Origin: Actinoplanes derwentensis
GTDB lineage: Bacteria > Actinomycetota > Actinomycetes > Mycobacteriales > Micromonosporaceae
Assembly: GCF_900104725.1 (NCBI RefSeq)
Contig: NZ_LT629758.1
Coordinates: 3,782,001-3,846,000 of the forward strand
Length of the DNA: 64,000 nucleotides
Reading direction: 5' to 3'
The notes beneath the pieces are model-generated. The model searched no databases. It worked only from the letters and a program-made list of their open reading frames with translations, and had not been told where the DNA came from. This document shows positions 22,987-32,330 of the stretch, one piece after another (positions within the stretch are counted from its first letter, which is position 1; every line of letters begins with the position of its first letter). A program made the translations under genes and the position numbers.

Positions 22987-25900
22987 GTGGCGCGGTTGGA
23001 ACTGACGGAGCATGAGGCGGCGATCTGCCACGCGGTGGGGACCCGGGTGTTCCTCCGGGCTCGGAACCTGGTGGAGAACCACGAGATGTCCGACGCTTCC
23101 TGGGACTGGGCCACCGGACGGGTCTCGGCGCGGTTCGGCGACTCGCGGTCCGGCGACGGGTCGGGGCAGGTCCGGGCCACCGTGACTCTCGGGCCGGACG
23201 GCACCGTGAAGAGTGTCGCGGGCAGTTGTGACTGCGAGTGGGCGCCGGATTGCGGTCATGTCGTCGCGGCGGTGCTGGCCGCGGGCACCGACACGCCACC
23301 ACCGCCGGCGATGCCGTGGGAGGCGGCTCTGGCGTCGCTGTTGGACGGCGGCGTCGCGGTCGCCGCGAAGAAGAAGGACCCGGAGCTGGGCCTGCAGTTC
23401 GAGGTGGACCCCGCCGAGTGGCGGATCGGGTTGCGGCCGGTGGTGCCGGGCCGCAGCGGCTGGATCCGGACCGGGGTCTCCTGGCGTTCGCTGGGCAACA
23501 CCTACTCCCGGTCGGTGGTGACGCGGCGGCATCTGGCGCTGCTGCTGGAGTTGCGCACCCAGATCCAGAGTGCCGGCGACCATTACCGCTACTACTTCGA
23601 CGACCGGGTGCTGTACCTGGATCAGTTCCCGAACCGGCGGGTGTGGGACGTGCTGCTGGAGGCCCAGCAGGACGGTCTGCCGCTGGTGGCGGCGGGTAAG
23701 GCCGCGGATCCGGTGACGGTGCGGACCGAGCCGGTGGGTTTCTCGGTGCGGGCCGACCGGGAGGGTGGCGCCCTGCGGTTGCGGCCGGTTCTCAGCGACG
23801 GTGACACCGCGCTCGACCCGGAGCGGCTGTCGCTGATCGGCGAGCCCGCGCACGGCGTCGCCTGGTGGGATCTGGCCAAGGACAAACCGCGGGCGCTGCG
23901 GCTCGCGCCCCTGGCCCGGCCGGTCGGCACGGAGGCGGCGCTGGCGCTGGCCGCACCGCCGATCGTGGTGCCGGTGGACGAGGAGCCGAAGTTCCTGCGG
24001 CAGTACTACCCGGGCCTGGCCCGGCAGTCGGCCGTCGTCGCGGTCGACGATTCGGTGGCTCTGCCCGATCTCGATCAGGCGACGCTGACTCTGACCGGGC
24101 GGCGGCTCGCGGGTCACCGGCTGGAGCTGGCGTGGGAGTGGGTGTCGGCGTTCGGGCATCGGGAGCCGGTCGGCGGCCCGGTGAGCGAGACGCGAGCGCG
24201 GACGTTGCGGCTGGTGACCGACCTGATCAAGGGCGATGGGTACGGGTTGACCGAGGCCGGGCCGGACGGTCCCCGGTTGCTGCCGGGCACCGTGGTCGCC
24301 GGTGACGTCATGCTCCGGGTGCTCCGTGACGTGCTCCCCCGGCTGGCGGAGACCGCCGGAGTGGCCGTGGAGCTGGACACCGACGAGGTCGGCTACGTCG
24401 AGACGACCGAGGCGCCGATCGTCACGTTCGCCGACCTGGAATCCGGCGAGCGCGACTGGTTCGACCTGATGGTCCGGGTGTCGGTGGACGGCACGGACGT
24501 CGAGTTCCAGAGCCTGTTCGTGGCGCTGGCCGCCGAGCAGGAGTTCCTGATCCTGCCGGACGGCCACTACCTGACGCTGGACCGGCCGGAGTTCCGGCAG
24601 TTGCGGGAGCTGATCGCCGAGTCGCGGGCCCTGCACGACTCGCCGGCCGGGGTGCTGCGGGTGGGCCGTCTGCAGCCGGGGGTCTGGCAGGAGTTGGCCG
24701 AGCTGGGTGAGGTCAGCGGTCAGGCCGCCGTCTGGCAGGACTCGGTGCGGGAGTTGTGCGAGGTCGGTCCCGGGAGCACCCCGCCGGTGCCGGCCAGCCT
24801 GAATGCCACGTTGCGCGGTTATCAGCAGGACGGGTTCGGGTGGCTCGCCACGCTCTACCGGCACGGCATCGGCGGGGTACTCGCCGACGACATGGGCCTG
24901 GGCAAGACACTGCAGACCCTGGCGTTGATCGTGCACGCGAAGGCGGACACCCCATTCCTGGTGGTGGCCCCGGCCAGTGTGGTCGGCAACTGGGCGGCGG
25001 AGAGTGCGCGGTTCGCACCGGGCCTGGTGGTGAGCACGGTCGGCCGGACCGGTTCACTGGCCACGGCGGTGGCGGGCGCGAACGTGGTGGTCACGTCGTA
25101 CACACTGTTCCGGCTGGAGTACGACGAGTACGCCGCACTGCCGTGGGCGGGCCTGATCCTGGACGAGGCGCAGTTCGTCAAGAACGCCGCCTCGCAGGCG
25201 CACCGGTGCGCGCGCCAGTTGCCGGTCACCTTCAAGCTGGCGATCACCGGCACGCCGATGGAGAACAACCTGGCCGAGTTGTGGGCGCTGCTGGCCATCA
25301 CGTCGCCGGGGCTGCTGAACCGGCTGGACCGGTTCACCGACTTCTACCGCCGGCCGATCGAACGGGACCAGGATCAGGAGCGGCTGGCCCTGTTGCGGCG
25401 GCGGCTCCGGCCGTTGATGCTGCGGCGGCGCAAGACCGAGGTGGTCGAGGAGCTTCCGGCGAAGCAGGAGCAGATCCTGGAGCTGGAACTCAACCCGAAG
25501 CAGCGGCGGATCTACCAGACGTATCTGCAGCGGGAACGGCAGAAGGTCCTCGGGCTGCTCGGTGACCTGAGTAAGAACCGGTTCGAGATCTTCCGGTCGC
25601 TGACGCTGCTGCGGCAGGCCGCCCTGGACGTGGGCCTGGTCGACCCGGAGCACGACGAGGTGGCGTCGACGAAGCTGGACGCCCTGGCCGAGCGGGTCGG
25701 TGACATCGTCGCCGAGGGCCACCGGATCCTGGTGTTCAGCCAGTTCACCCGGTTCCTGGGGGCGGCCCGGCAGCGGCTGGAGGACATCGGGGTGGAGTGC
25801 GCCTACCTGGACGGGAAGACCACCCGGCGGGCCGAGGTGATCGACGGGTTCAAGAACGGGACGGCGCCGGTCTTCCTGATCAGTTTGAAGTCGGGCGGGT

Positions 25901-26169
25901 TCGGGCTGAACCTGACCGAGGCCGACTACTGCATCATGCTCGACCCGTGGTGGAACCCGGCGACCGAGGCGCAGGCCGTCGACCGGGTCCACCGGATCGG
26001 GCAGACCCGCAAGGTGATGGTCTACCGGCTGGTCGCCAAGGACACCATCGAGGAGAAGGTGATGGCGTTGCAGGCGCGCAAGGCGGAACTGTTCGGCAGT
26101 GTGCTCGACGGTGGGGAGTTCTCGTCGGCGGAGCTGACCGCGGCGGACATCAAGGCGCTACTGGAGTGA
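22987..26169 (+). CDS. SWIM zinc-finger SNF2-family helicase
   Basis: A 1060-residue protein, length usual for bacterial SWIM-SNF2 proteins. A SWIM finger near residues 80-90 (SCDCEWAPDCGHVVAAVL, CxC...CxH) is followed by a long spacer and the SNF2 ATPase: LADDMGLGKTLQTLALIVHAK (motif I, about 630), ILDEAQFVKN (motif II, DEAQ, about 725), AITGTPMENNLAELWALL (motif III), then helicase C with ILVFSQFTRFLGAARQRL, FLISLKSGGFGLNLTEADY and QAVDRVHRIGQTRKVMVYRLVA (motif VI, about 995). It is a double-strand DNA translocase likely remodelling protein-DNA or stalled transcription complexes. GTG start with a GGGAAGG ribosome site. Stand-alone; convergent with the GH1 gene by 12 bases. Confidence 0.9.
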   Translation: MARLELTEHEAAICHAVGTRVFLRARNLVENHEMSDASWDWATGRVSARFGDSRSGDGSGQVRATVTLGPDGTVKSVAGSCDCEWAPDCGHVVAAVLAAGTDTPPPPAMPWEAALASLLDGGVAVAAKKKDPELGLQFEVDPAEWRIGLRPVVPGRSGWIRTGVSWRSLGNTYSRSVVTRRHLALLLELRTQIQSAGDHYRYYFDDRVLYLDQFPNRRVWDVLLEAQQDGLPLVAAGKAADPVTVRTEPVGFSVRADREGGALRLRPVLSDGDTALDPERLSLIGEPAHGVAWWDLAKDKPRALRLAPLARPVGTEAALALAAPPIVVPVDEEPKFLRQYYPGLARQSAVVAVDDSVALPDLDQATLTLTGRRLAGHRLELAWEWVSAFGHREPVGGPVSETRARTLRLVTDLIKGDGYGLTEAGPDGPRLLPGTVVAGDVMLRVLRDVLPRLAETAGVAVELDTDEVGYVETTEAPIVTFADLESGERDWFDLMVRVSVDGTDVEFQSLFVALAAEQEFLILPDGHYLTLDRPEFRQLRELIAESRALHDSPAGVLRVGRLQPGVWQELAELGEVSGQAAVWQDSVRELCEVGPGSTPPVPASLNATLRGYQQDGFGWLATLYRHGIGGVLADDMGLGKTLQTLALIVHAKADTPFLVVAPASVVGNWAAESARFAPGLVVSTVGRTGSLATAVAGANVVVTSYTLFRLEYDEYAALPWAGLILDEAQFVKNAASQAHRCARQLPVTFKLAITGTPMENNLAELWALLAITSPGLLNRLDRFTDFYRRPIERDQDQERLALLRRRLRPLMLRRRKTEVVEELPAKQEQILELELNPKQRRIYQTYLQRERQKVLGLLGDLSKNRFEIFRSLTLLRQAALDVGLVDPEHDEVASTKLDALAERVGDIVAEGHRILVFSQFTRFLGAARQRLEDIGVECAYLDGKTTRRAEVIDGFKNGTAPVFLISLKSGGFGLNLTEADYCIMLDPWWNPATEAQAVDRVHRIGQTRKVMVYRLVAKDTIEEKVMALQARKAELFGSVLDGGEFSSAELTAADIKALLE

Positions 26170-27384
26170 CTTGCGGTAGCCGGCGACCAGATCCGCGTAC
26201 ACGCCGGCGCTGGGTTTCGGGGTTCGTTCGAAGGTGCTGCGGTCCACCGTGAACAGGCCGAGCTGGTGGCCGTACCCGAAGATCCACTCGAAGTTGTCCA
26301 TCAGGGTCCAGTGCAGGTAGCCGAGTACCGGGACGCCGTCGTCGATCGCCTCGTGCAGGGCGGTCAGCGACGGTTCCAGGAATCCGGCGCGCACCCGGTC
26401 GTCGTCGGTGGACATGCCGTGTTCGGTGATCAGGATCGGGCGGCCGGTGACCTCGTGCACCCAGCGGACCGCTCCGGCCAGGGACTCCGGCTCGACCGCG
26501 CTGCCCATCTGGTTGCACGCGACGCCCGGTGCCGGCGGGACCTGGCCGTCACCGTCGTAGTGCAGGCGCTCGTAGTTCTGCACACCGACGAAGTCGTCGT
26601 CCATGGCCAGGGTGAGCCAGCGCTCGTACACCTCGGCGCGTTTGCGGTCCCGCACCGACGGATCGTTTCCGGTCACCACATCGTCGGCCACCGCCAGTGA
26701 CAGGCCTACCGGCAGGTCGGGGCGGCGGGTCTTGATCGCGGTCCGGGCGGCGCGGTGGCCGGCTTCCATCCCATCGGCGAGGGCATCCATCTCCTCGGGA
26801 ACCATCACGTTCGCGACGCGGTAGCGGGGCACACCGGCGGCGGCGCTCGCGGCTTCCAGGGTCTTGCGTTCCATTTCTCGTACGATCGGCGGCAGCTTCA
26901 TCCAGCTCAGCAGCCGGGCCAGGTTGGGTTCGTTCATGGTGACGGCCACCGCGATCCGGTCACCGAAACGGGACATCACCTTGTCGCAGAACGCGGCGAA
27001 CACCGTGGGAGCCGACAGGTCGAGCCAGCCGCCGCGCGCCGCGAACCAGTGCGGTGACGTGAAGTGGTTGAACGTCACCACCGGGGCCAGGCCGTTCGCC
27101 AGGCACTCGTCGACGATCCGCTCGTAGTGGTCGAGGGCCGTTTCGTCGTACGTACCGGCAAGGGGTTCGATCCTGGCCCATTCCACCGAGAAACGGTAGG
27201 CGTTCAGGCCGAGCCCGGCGGCCAGTCCGATGTCCTCGCGCCAGCGTGTGTAACCGTCGCAGGCCGGGCCGGACGGTTCGCGGAAGACGGTCGGTGTGAC
27301 GTTCTCCAGGAACCAGGTGTCGCTGTTGTCGTTGCCGCCTTCGACCTGATGACCGGCTCCGGCCACGCCCCACAGGAAGCTCAT
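26158..27384 (-). CDS. Glycoside hydrolase family 1, beta-glucosidase-like
   Basis: A 408-residue GH1 protein, slightly shorter than the usual 440-470. It opens FLWGVAGAGHQVEGGN (the family's Q-x-E-G start), has YRFSVEWARIEP, the acid/base motif VTMNEPNLAR and the nucleophile motif ILITEHGMS (usual ITENG), then the aglycone-side LHWTLMDNFEWIFGYGHQLGLF. The ATG overlaps the stop of the alpha/beta hydrolase (ATGA), making it the last gene of a six-gene catabolic operon. It probably removes a beta-linked sugar from an imported aryl glycoside so the aglycone can enter the pathway (inference). No signal peptide, so it works in the cytoplasm. Confidence 0.85.
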   Translation of the reverse strand: MSFLWGVAGAGHQVEGGNDNSDTWFLENVTPTVFREPSGPACDGYTRWREDIGLAAGLGLNAYRFSVEWARIEPLAGTYDETALDHYERIVDECLANGLAPVVTFNHFTSPHWFAARGGWLDLSAPTVFAAFCDKVMSRFGDRIAVAVTMNEPNLARLLSWMKLPPIVREMERKTLEAASAAAGVPRYRVANVMVPEEMDALADGMEAGHRAARTAIKTRRPDLPVGLSLAVADDVVTGNDPSVRDRKRAEVYERWLTLAMDDDFVGVQNYERLHYDGDGQVPPAPGVACNQMGSAVEPESLAGAVRWVHEVTGRPILITEHGMSTDDDRVRAGFLEPSLTALHEAIDDGVPVLGYLHWTLMDNFEWIFGYGHQLGLFTVDRSTFERTPKPSAGVYADLVAGYRKSLQ

Positions 27385-28541
27385 GCCGCGTCCAACTCTC
27401 GCAAGGTGTCCTCGATCCAGTCGGCGGTGTAGGCGCCGACGTGCGGCAGGTGGTCGAGACCGATGTGCTCGGTGCCGCCCTCCTCCGGGGTGAACAGGCG
27501 CAGGTCCTTCTTGGGCGCGTTGACCGCCTGGTCGAAGGACTGATGCGCGTACGACACGTCGATCTGCCGGTCGTTGGTCCCGTGGGTGATCAGGAACGGA
27601 CAGGTGATCTTGTCGACGACACCGTTGAGGGTGATCCGCTCGGCGTCGGCGATGAAGGTGGCGATGTCCGGCGCACCCCACACCCAGAGCACGTGCTCCC
27701 AGTAGTGCGGGACCGGGTTCTCCCCCTCGCGGTCCAGGCGCTTCTTCTGGACCTCACCCCAGTTGTGGTTGGCGCCCCAGGCCACGGCCAAGGCGAGCCG
27801 TTTCTCGAAAGCGGCGGCGCGCGGTACGTAATACCCGCCCAGCGACCAGCCGACCAGCCCGATCCGGTCGGCGCGGACGTCGGGCCGGGCCGAGAGATAG
27901 TCCACGCAGGCTGCGGCCCAGTCCTCGGTCTCCACTCGCGCGGTGAGCCCCTGCAGCCGCAGCGCCTCCCCCGACCCGGGACAGTCGACCTGCAGCACCG
28001 AGATGCCCCGGGCGGCCATCTCAGCGGGCCAGCCCGAGGTGTACATGTGCTCTTTGGTGGAGTCGAGCCCGTTCCACATGATCATGACCGGTCGCGGGGT
28101 GCCGTCGGTGGACGCGTTGGTGAAGTACGCGGGCAGCGTCGTCCCCTCGAACGGCACCTCTACCCGGGTGGTCGATGGGTCGATCAGCTCGAACGACTTC
28201 TCCATCACCGACAACAGGTGCTGGTATGTGGGGATCCGGAGCGGCGACGAGTTCGACAGCATCCGCTCGGCCTGACACAGGTAGACCCCGGCCCGCAGAT
28301 ACTTCTGCCCCGCCGTACGCGAGTGTCCTGATTTCTCGGCTTCTGCCGCTTGGAGCGAAACCTGGTCGGCGACCCGGCGCCAGGACTGCATGAACTGCTC
28401 GGTGCCCACGTCGGAACCCTGCCGCGCGAGGTCGAGGATCGGCCGGCAGGCCCGGTCCACCTCGTCGATCGCGCCACCGGAGTTGAGGGTGGCGGTGACG
28501 CCGAAACTCCAGATGTAGTTGCCGGGGAAGTAGGTGAACAT
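27381..28541 (-). CDS. Alpha/beta hydrolase resembling C-C bond hydrolases (DHPON hydrolase/FrsA-like)
   Basis: A 386-residue protein with a helical N-terminal lid (about 1-115) and an alpha/beta-hydrolase core, the layout of 2,6-dihydroxypseudooxynicotine hydrolase. PVMIMWNGLDSTKEHMY forms the oxyanion segment, IGLVGWSLGGYYVPRAA holds the nucleophile (G-W-S-L-G, about residue 245), THGTNDRQIDV supplies the acid and GGTEHIGLDHL the histidine. Family members hydrolyse C-C bonds of ring-derived diketones. In the operon it follows the ring-cleaving dioxygenase, where a ring-fission product hydrolase is expected. Nine bases separate it from the VOC gene. Simple esterase activity cannot be excluded. 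Confidence 0.75.
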   Translation of the reverse strand: MFTYFPGNYIWSFGVTATLNSGGAIDEVDRACRPILDLARQGSDVGTEQFMQSWRRVADQVSLQAAEAEKSGHSRTAGQKYLRAGVYLCQAERMLSNSSPLRIPTYQHLLSVMEKSFELIDPSTTRVEVPFEGTTLPAYFTNASTDGTPRPVMIMWNGLDSTKEHMYTSGWPAEMAARGISVLQVDCPGSGEALRLQGLTARVETEDWAAACVDYLSARPDVRADRIGLVGWSLGGYYVPRAAAFEKRLALAVAWGANHNWGEVQKKRLDREGENPVPHYWEHVLWVWGAPDIATFIADAERITLNGVVDKITCPFLITHGTNDRQIDVSYAHQSFDQAVNAPKKDLRLFTPEEGGTEHIGLDHLPHVGAYTADWIEDTLRELDAA

Positions 28542-28550
28542 GATCGCCCC

Positions 28551-29498
28551 TCAGACCGGCGGAGCGACGAAGAGGCCGCGATCCGGAGTGTTGAAACTGT
28601 CCTTGGCGATGATCTCGCTCATCGGGTCGGCGGTCCCCCACTGGTCCTGGGTCTGCGGGTCGGCGATGTCGTAGAGCGTCGGATGCCACTGGTCGGTCTC
28701 GAGCCGTTCCAGCTCGGTGGTGTACTCCATGGTGTTGCCGCTGGGGTCGAGGAAATAGGTGAAGGTGTTGTTGCCGGCCAGGTGCCGGCCCGGTCCCCAG
28801 ATCTTCTTGATGCCGGCGCGCATGACCCGGCCGGTGCCGCGCATGTATTCGTCGAGGCCGCGCATCTCGAACGACACGTGATGCACCGACGTGTGCGGGC
28901 CGCGGGCGATGGCGAGGCTGTGGTGCCAGTCGTTGCACCGCATGAAGTGCATCATCTCGCCCATGTGGGCGCTCCACAGCGTGTCGGAGAGTTTGAAGCC
29001 CAGGTACTTCTCGTACCAGTCCTTGGTCGCGGTGGGGTCGTTGGAGTTCATCACGGCGTGCGAGATGCGAACCGGGATGGCTTCCCCTTCCTCGACCGCG
29101 CGATGCTTGCGGGTCTCCACCCCGGAGGAGATCTCGATGGTACGGCCGTCGAGGTCGAAGAATCGGAACCCGTAACCACCCCCGGCTGTCTGCAGCGTGC
29201 CAGGCTGACCGACCAGTTGCACCCCCTCGGCGCCGAGTTTCGCGGCGAGCGCGTCGACGGCGGCCGGGTCGGTGGCGCCGAACGCGATCAGGTCGAGACG
29301 CTTCTCGTCGGCTTTGCGCAGCCGGACGATGTACTGCTCGGGCGAACCCTCGGCGGCCAGGAACGACAGGTCACCGTCGGTGCCGACCTCGGTGAGACCC
29401 CAGGTGTCGCGGTAGAAGGTGCGCTGGGTGGCGTAGTCGGGGACGGCGAGGTCGACGTGCCGCAGGTGGGTGATGCCGTGAACGTTGAGGTGGGACAT
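28551..29498 (-). CDS. Extradiol dioxygenase-like VOC protein
   Basis: A 315-residue protein with two vicinal-oxygen-chelate repeats, the size and shape of type I extradiol dioxygenases (BphC/HpaD). Repeat one begins HLRHVDLAVPDYATQRTFYRDTWGLTEV; repeat two RISHAVMNSNDPTATKDWYEKYLGFKL. The three probable iron ligands are H in ISHAVMNS, H in VHHVSFEMRG and E in GNTMEYTTE. It would open a catechol-type ring next to its hydroxyls. The ATG at 29498 is preceded by AAGGAAAGG. It sits in the middle of the minus catabolic operon. Exact substrate unknown. Confidence 0.8.
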   Translation of the reverse strand: MSHLNVHGITHLRHVDLAVPDYATQRTFYRDTWGLTEVGTDGDLSFLAAEGSPEQYIVRLRKADEKRLDLIAFGATDPAAVDALAAKLGAEGVQLVGQPGTLQTAGGGYGFRFFDLDGRTIEISSGVETRKHRAVEEGEAIPVRISHAVMNSNDPTATKDWYEKYLGFKLSDTLWSAHMGEMMHFMRCNDWHHSLAIARGPHTSVHHVSFEMRGLDEYMRGTGRVMRAGIKKIWGPGRHLAGNNTFTYFLDPSGNTMEYTTELERLETDQWHPTLYDIADPQTQDQWGTADPMSEIIAKDSFNTPDRGLFVAPPV

Positions 29499-29527
29499 GC
29501 CTTTCCTTTCGAGAATCAAGCGGGGCC

Positions 29528-30862
29528 TCAGCCGGCCACGATGGTTCGGACGTTGGTGAACTCGCGGACACCCTCGGCGGACAGCTCGCGGCCGTAGCCG
29601 CTACGGCCGGTGCCGCCGAACGGGAGCCGGGGGTCGGAGGCGACCGGGGCGTTGACGAACAAGGCCCCGGAACGGATGCGGCGGCCGACGGCCAGGGCGT
29701 GCTCCGGTTCGCCCCAGACCGAGGCCCCGAGGCCGAAGTCGGTGTCGTTGGCCAGTGCGATCGCGTGGTCGTCGTCGCGGGCGCGGATGATCGCGGCGAC
29801 CGGGCCGAAGGTCTCCTCGGCGAAGGCGGTCATGCCGGGCGTGACGTGGTCCAGGATCGTGGGTTCCACAAAATACCCGGGCGTGCCGGTCCCGCCGCCC
29901 GCCAGCAGCTTTGCGCCTGCGGCTACGGTCTCCTCGATCTGCCGGATCACGGTGTCGCGTAGATCCGCGCGAGCCAACGGACCGATACTCACGGATTTTG
30001 TAGCTCCCAGTAGTGCGGCGACGAACGCATCGGCGACCGGCTCGACCACGATGAACCGCTTCGCGGAGACGCAGCTCTGGCCGGCGTTGCCGAAGCGGGA
30101 GCGGGCCGCGGCTTCGGCGGCACCGCCGAGATCGGCGTCGGCGAGGACCACGAACGGGTCGGAGCCGCCGAGTTCGAGCACCGCCTTCTTGAGCGCCGCA
30201 CCGGCCGCCGCGGCGATGGCCAGGCCCGCCCGTTCGCTGCCGGTGAGCGTGACCGCGGCGATGCGCCGGTCAGCGACGATGCGAGCGCAAGTCTCCGGCA
30301 CGCGCTCGGCGTCGATGACCAGGGCCCGGAAGATCCCCGGCTGGAGAGACTCGAACAGCTCCTCGATCGCCAGCGCACAGCCGGTGACGTCGGGACTGTG
30401 CTTGAGTACTGCGGCGTTCCCGGCGGCCAGCGCGGCACAGGCGAACCGGAGGACCTGCCAGAACGGGAAGTTCCACGGCATCACCGCGAATATCACGCCG
30501 AGCGGTTCGTAGCTGACCCACGACCGGGCCGCCCCCGAGTCGATCGGCCGGTCGGCGAGCCACTCCGGGGCCAGATCGGCGACTACCTCGCAGTTCCAGG
30601 CGCACTTGTCGATCTCGGCCAGCGACTCGGCGAGCGGTTTGCCCATCTCGGCGGTGATCAGCGCGGCGTACTGCGCCCGGCGTTCGGTGAGGATCTTCCC
30701 CACGGTGCGCAGCAGGGCGAGTCGTTCCGGCAGTGGCGTGGCCGCCCAGGCCACCGCGGTAGCCGCGGTCTCGGCCAGCGCCCGTTCGATCGCGTCGTCG
30801 TCGTGGGCCGGATAACGCCCCAGCTCGGCTCCGGTGGCCGGGTCGCGGGTGACGATCTGCAC
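29528..30862 (-). CDS. Aldehyde dehydrogenase, succinate-semialdehyde dehydrogenase-like
   Basis: A 444-residue NAD(P)-dependent aldehyde dehydrogenase, the length of short GabD proteins. PWNFPFWQVLRFACAALAAGNAAVLKHS binds the cofactor, VLELGGSDPFVVL carries the general-base Glu and RFGNAGQSCVSAKRFIV the catalytic Cys; the end has PFGGTGRSGYGRELSAEG. The GTG at 30862 is chosen because GGAGG lies seven bases upstream; it falls just after the FAH stop. Within the operon it would oxidise the semialdehyde released from ring cleavage, either succinic semialdehyde or a muconic-type semialdehyde. Confidence 0.85.
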   Translation of the reverse strand: MQIVTRDPATGAELGRYPAHDDDAIERALAETAATAVAWAATPLPERLALLRTVGKILTERRAQYAALITAEMGKPLAESLAEIDKCAWNCEVVADLAPEWLADRPIDSGAARSWVSYEPLGVIFAVMPWNFPFWQVLRFACAALAAGNAAVLKHSPDVTGCALAIEELFESLQPGIFRALVIDAERVPETCARIVADRRIAAVTLTGSERAGLAIAAAAGAALKKAVLELGGSDPFVVLADADLGGAAEAAARSRFGNAGQSCVSAKRFIVVEPVADAFVAALLGATKSVSIGPLARADLRDTVIRQIEETVAAGAKLLAGGGTGTPGYFVEPTILDHVTPGMTAFAEETFGPVAAIIRARDDDHAIALANDTDFGLGASVWGEPEHALAVGRRIRSGALFVNAPVASDPRLPFGGTGRSGYGRELSAEGVREFTNVRTIVAG

Positions 30863-30864
30863 GG

Positions 30865-31845
30865 TCACACCTCCAACCGGGTGAGGCGGCGGGCCGGCAC
30901 GATCGGCGGCACCACGTCGTCGCGGGCGACGATCCGGTTGCGGATGGTGCCGAGCCGTTCGATGGTCATCTCGACGACGTCGCCGACTCGCAGCGGCGGC
31001 GGGTTCAGTTCGCCGGTGCGGCCCCACGCTTCGGCCAGGGCGCCACCTCCGCACGTCCCCGAGGCGATGACCTCGCCTTTCTTGACCCACGAGGCCCGGG
31101 AGGCGTACGAGATCATCTGTTCGAAGGTCCATCCCATGTGCCCGGACCGGTCGCCGCCGGTGATCTCGCCGTTGACTTTGACGGTCATCCGCAGGTCGAG
31201 GAAGCCGTCGGCGTCGCGACGGTCGTCGAGTTCGTCGGCGGTGACCACCCACGGGCCGATGGTGGTGGCGAAGTCCTTGCCCTTGGACGGGCCGAGTCCG
31301 AGTTTCATCTCCCGGCCCTGTACGTCCCGGGCCGACCAGTCGTTCATCACGCAGTAGCCGCCGATCGCGGCGCGCGCCTGTTCGGTGGTCGCGTTGTGCA
31401 CGTCGCGGCAGACGATCGCGGCCAGTTCCAGCTCGTAGTCGAAGCGTTCGGTGTCCGGGGCGATCGCCACGTCGTCGTAGCCGCCGGTGACCGCGTGCGG
31501 GGCCATGAACAGGAATGACGGGGCGGCGTACCACTCGTCGGGCACGAACTCGTGGCCCTGCATGCCTTTACCGACGCCGGCGACGTGCTGTTCGAAGGTG
31601 AGGAAGTCGCGCATCGCCACCGGGTAGACCGGGGGCAGCAGCCGGATCTGGTCGGGCCGGAGCCCGTCGCCGCGGGCGGCCGTGTCGGCGGCCGCCTCAC
31701 GGTCGTCGCGGTCGGCGGCCAGCAGCTCGATCAGGTCGGTGCCCTCCGGGAAGGGGTGCACCCACCAGTTCGGGCCTTCGCCGACGACCAGTCCGGCCCG
31801 GCGCCCGGTGGCGGCGCCGGGCTGCTGGAAGGCTGCCAGTCGCAT
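30865..31845 (-). CDS. Fumarylacetoacetate hydrolase family protein
   Basis: A 326-residue FAH-fold protein. The catalytic domain has RDFLTFEQHV, PDEWYAAPSFLFMAPHAVTG, then the metal-binding acidic residues in FDYELELAAIVCRD and VMNDWSARDVQ, and KGKDFATTIGPWVVT and IASGTCGGGALAEAWGR near the end. The family hydrolyses, decarboxylates or isomerises acylpyruvate-like ring-fission products. It lies second in the minus operon, five bases after the small monooxygenase and two bases before the aldehyde dehydrogenase. That position fits a late step of aromatic meta- or gentisate-type cleavage. Confidence 0.85.
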   Translation of the reverse strand: MRLAAFQQPGAATGRRAGLVVGEGPNWWVHPFPEGTDLIELLAADRDDREAAADTAARGDGLRPDQIRLLPPVYPVAMRDFLTFEQHVAGVGKGMQGHEFVPDEWYAAPSFLFMAPHAVTGGYDDVAIAPDTERFDYELELAAIVCRDVHNATTEQARAAIGGYCVMNDWSARDVQGREMKLGLGPSKGKDFATTIGPWVVTADELDDRRDADGFLDLRMTVKVNGEITGGDRSGHMGWTFEQMISYASRASWVKKGEVIASGTCGGGALAEAWGRTGELNPPPLRVGDVVEMTIERLGTIRNRIVARDDVVPPIVPARRLTRLEV

Positions 31846-31850
31846 GGTCG

Positions 31851-32141
31851 TCAGCCGATCGTGGTGTAGAAGGCGCGCTCCCGCTGGGCGAGCACCGGGA
31901 TGGCCTGGCCCAGCGCGTACTCCGCGAAGTGCTCGGAAGCCCCGTGGGCGGCGTAGGCGGCCTCGTCGTCGTAGATCTCGAAGAGCCGGAAGATCAGGGG
32001 CTCGGCCGGATCCTGGTACGCCTGGTAGAAGCGGTTGCCGGGTTCCTGCCGGGACGGCGGGGTCAGCTTCTCGATGGCGTCGAGGACGATCGCTTCCTGG
32101 CCGGGCTGGGCGGTCCAGGTGGCGCTGACGACGTAGGCCAT
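31851..32141 (-). CDS. Antibiotic-biosynthesis-monooxygenase (ABM) domain protein
   Basis: A 96-residue ferredoxin-like ABM/YgiN protein: YVVSATWTAQPGQEAIVLDAIEKL at the start, FYQAYQDPAEPLIFRLFEIYDDEAAYAAHGASEHFAEY in the middle. YgiN-like members oxidise quinols without a cofactor, and several occur in aromatic degradation operons where they act on hydroxylated rings. It is the first gene of the minus catabolic operon, with its promoter in the 189-base divergent region shared with the ABC transporter operon. Confidence 0.8.
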   Translation of the reverse strand: MAYVVSATWTAQPGQEAIVLDAIEKLTPPSRQEPGNRFYQAYQDPAEPLIFRLFEIYDDEAAYAAHGASEHFAEYALGQAIPVLAQRERAFYTTIG

Positions 32142-32330
32142 GAAAGTCCTCCGGTGCGGTTTCGAGTTTGTGACGCTTTCACGCTAGGTGGCCGCCCCCG
32201 GACCGGAGAAAGTCCGGACGGCGATGCCTGCCATCACCGTGAGAGGGGTTCCCTCGCACAGCGGGCCGGTGTTCTCTGTGACCCAGCACACGTTTGTTAA
32301 CAGCTGTCGCTCGAAGCCCCAGGAGTTGAC
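32142..32330. promoter_or_regulatory. Divergent promoter region of the catabolic island
   Basis: 189 bases between the two divergent operons. GTGA-N5-TCAC lies at 32170-32182, near the ABM start, and the palindrome TGTTAACA at 32295-32302, 29 bases before the binding-protein ATG; AGGAG precedes that ATG. Either could be a site for the LysR proteins encoded at 36222-38079. No gene lies here. Confidence 0.45.

Noticed and set aside
20042..23302. 1086-residue minus-strand open frame
   Set aside because: It runs antisense through the NACHT end, the regulator and an off-frame reading of the MFS gene, and is dominated by Arg/Pro/Gly; no protein-like stretch.
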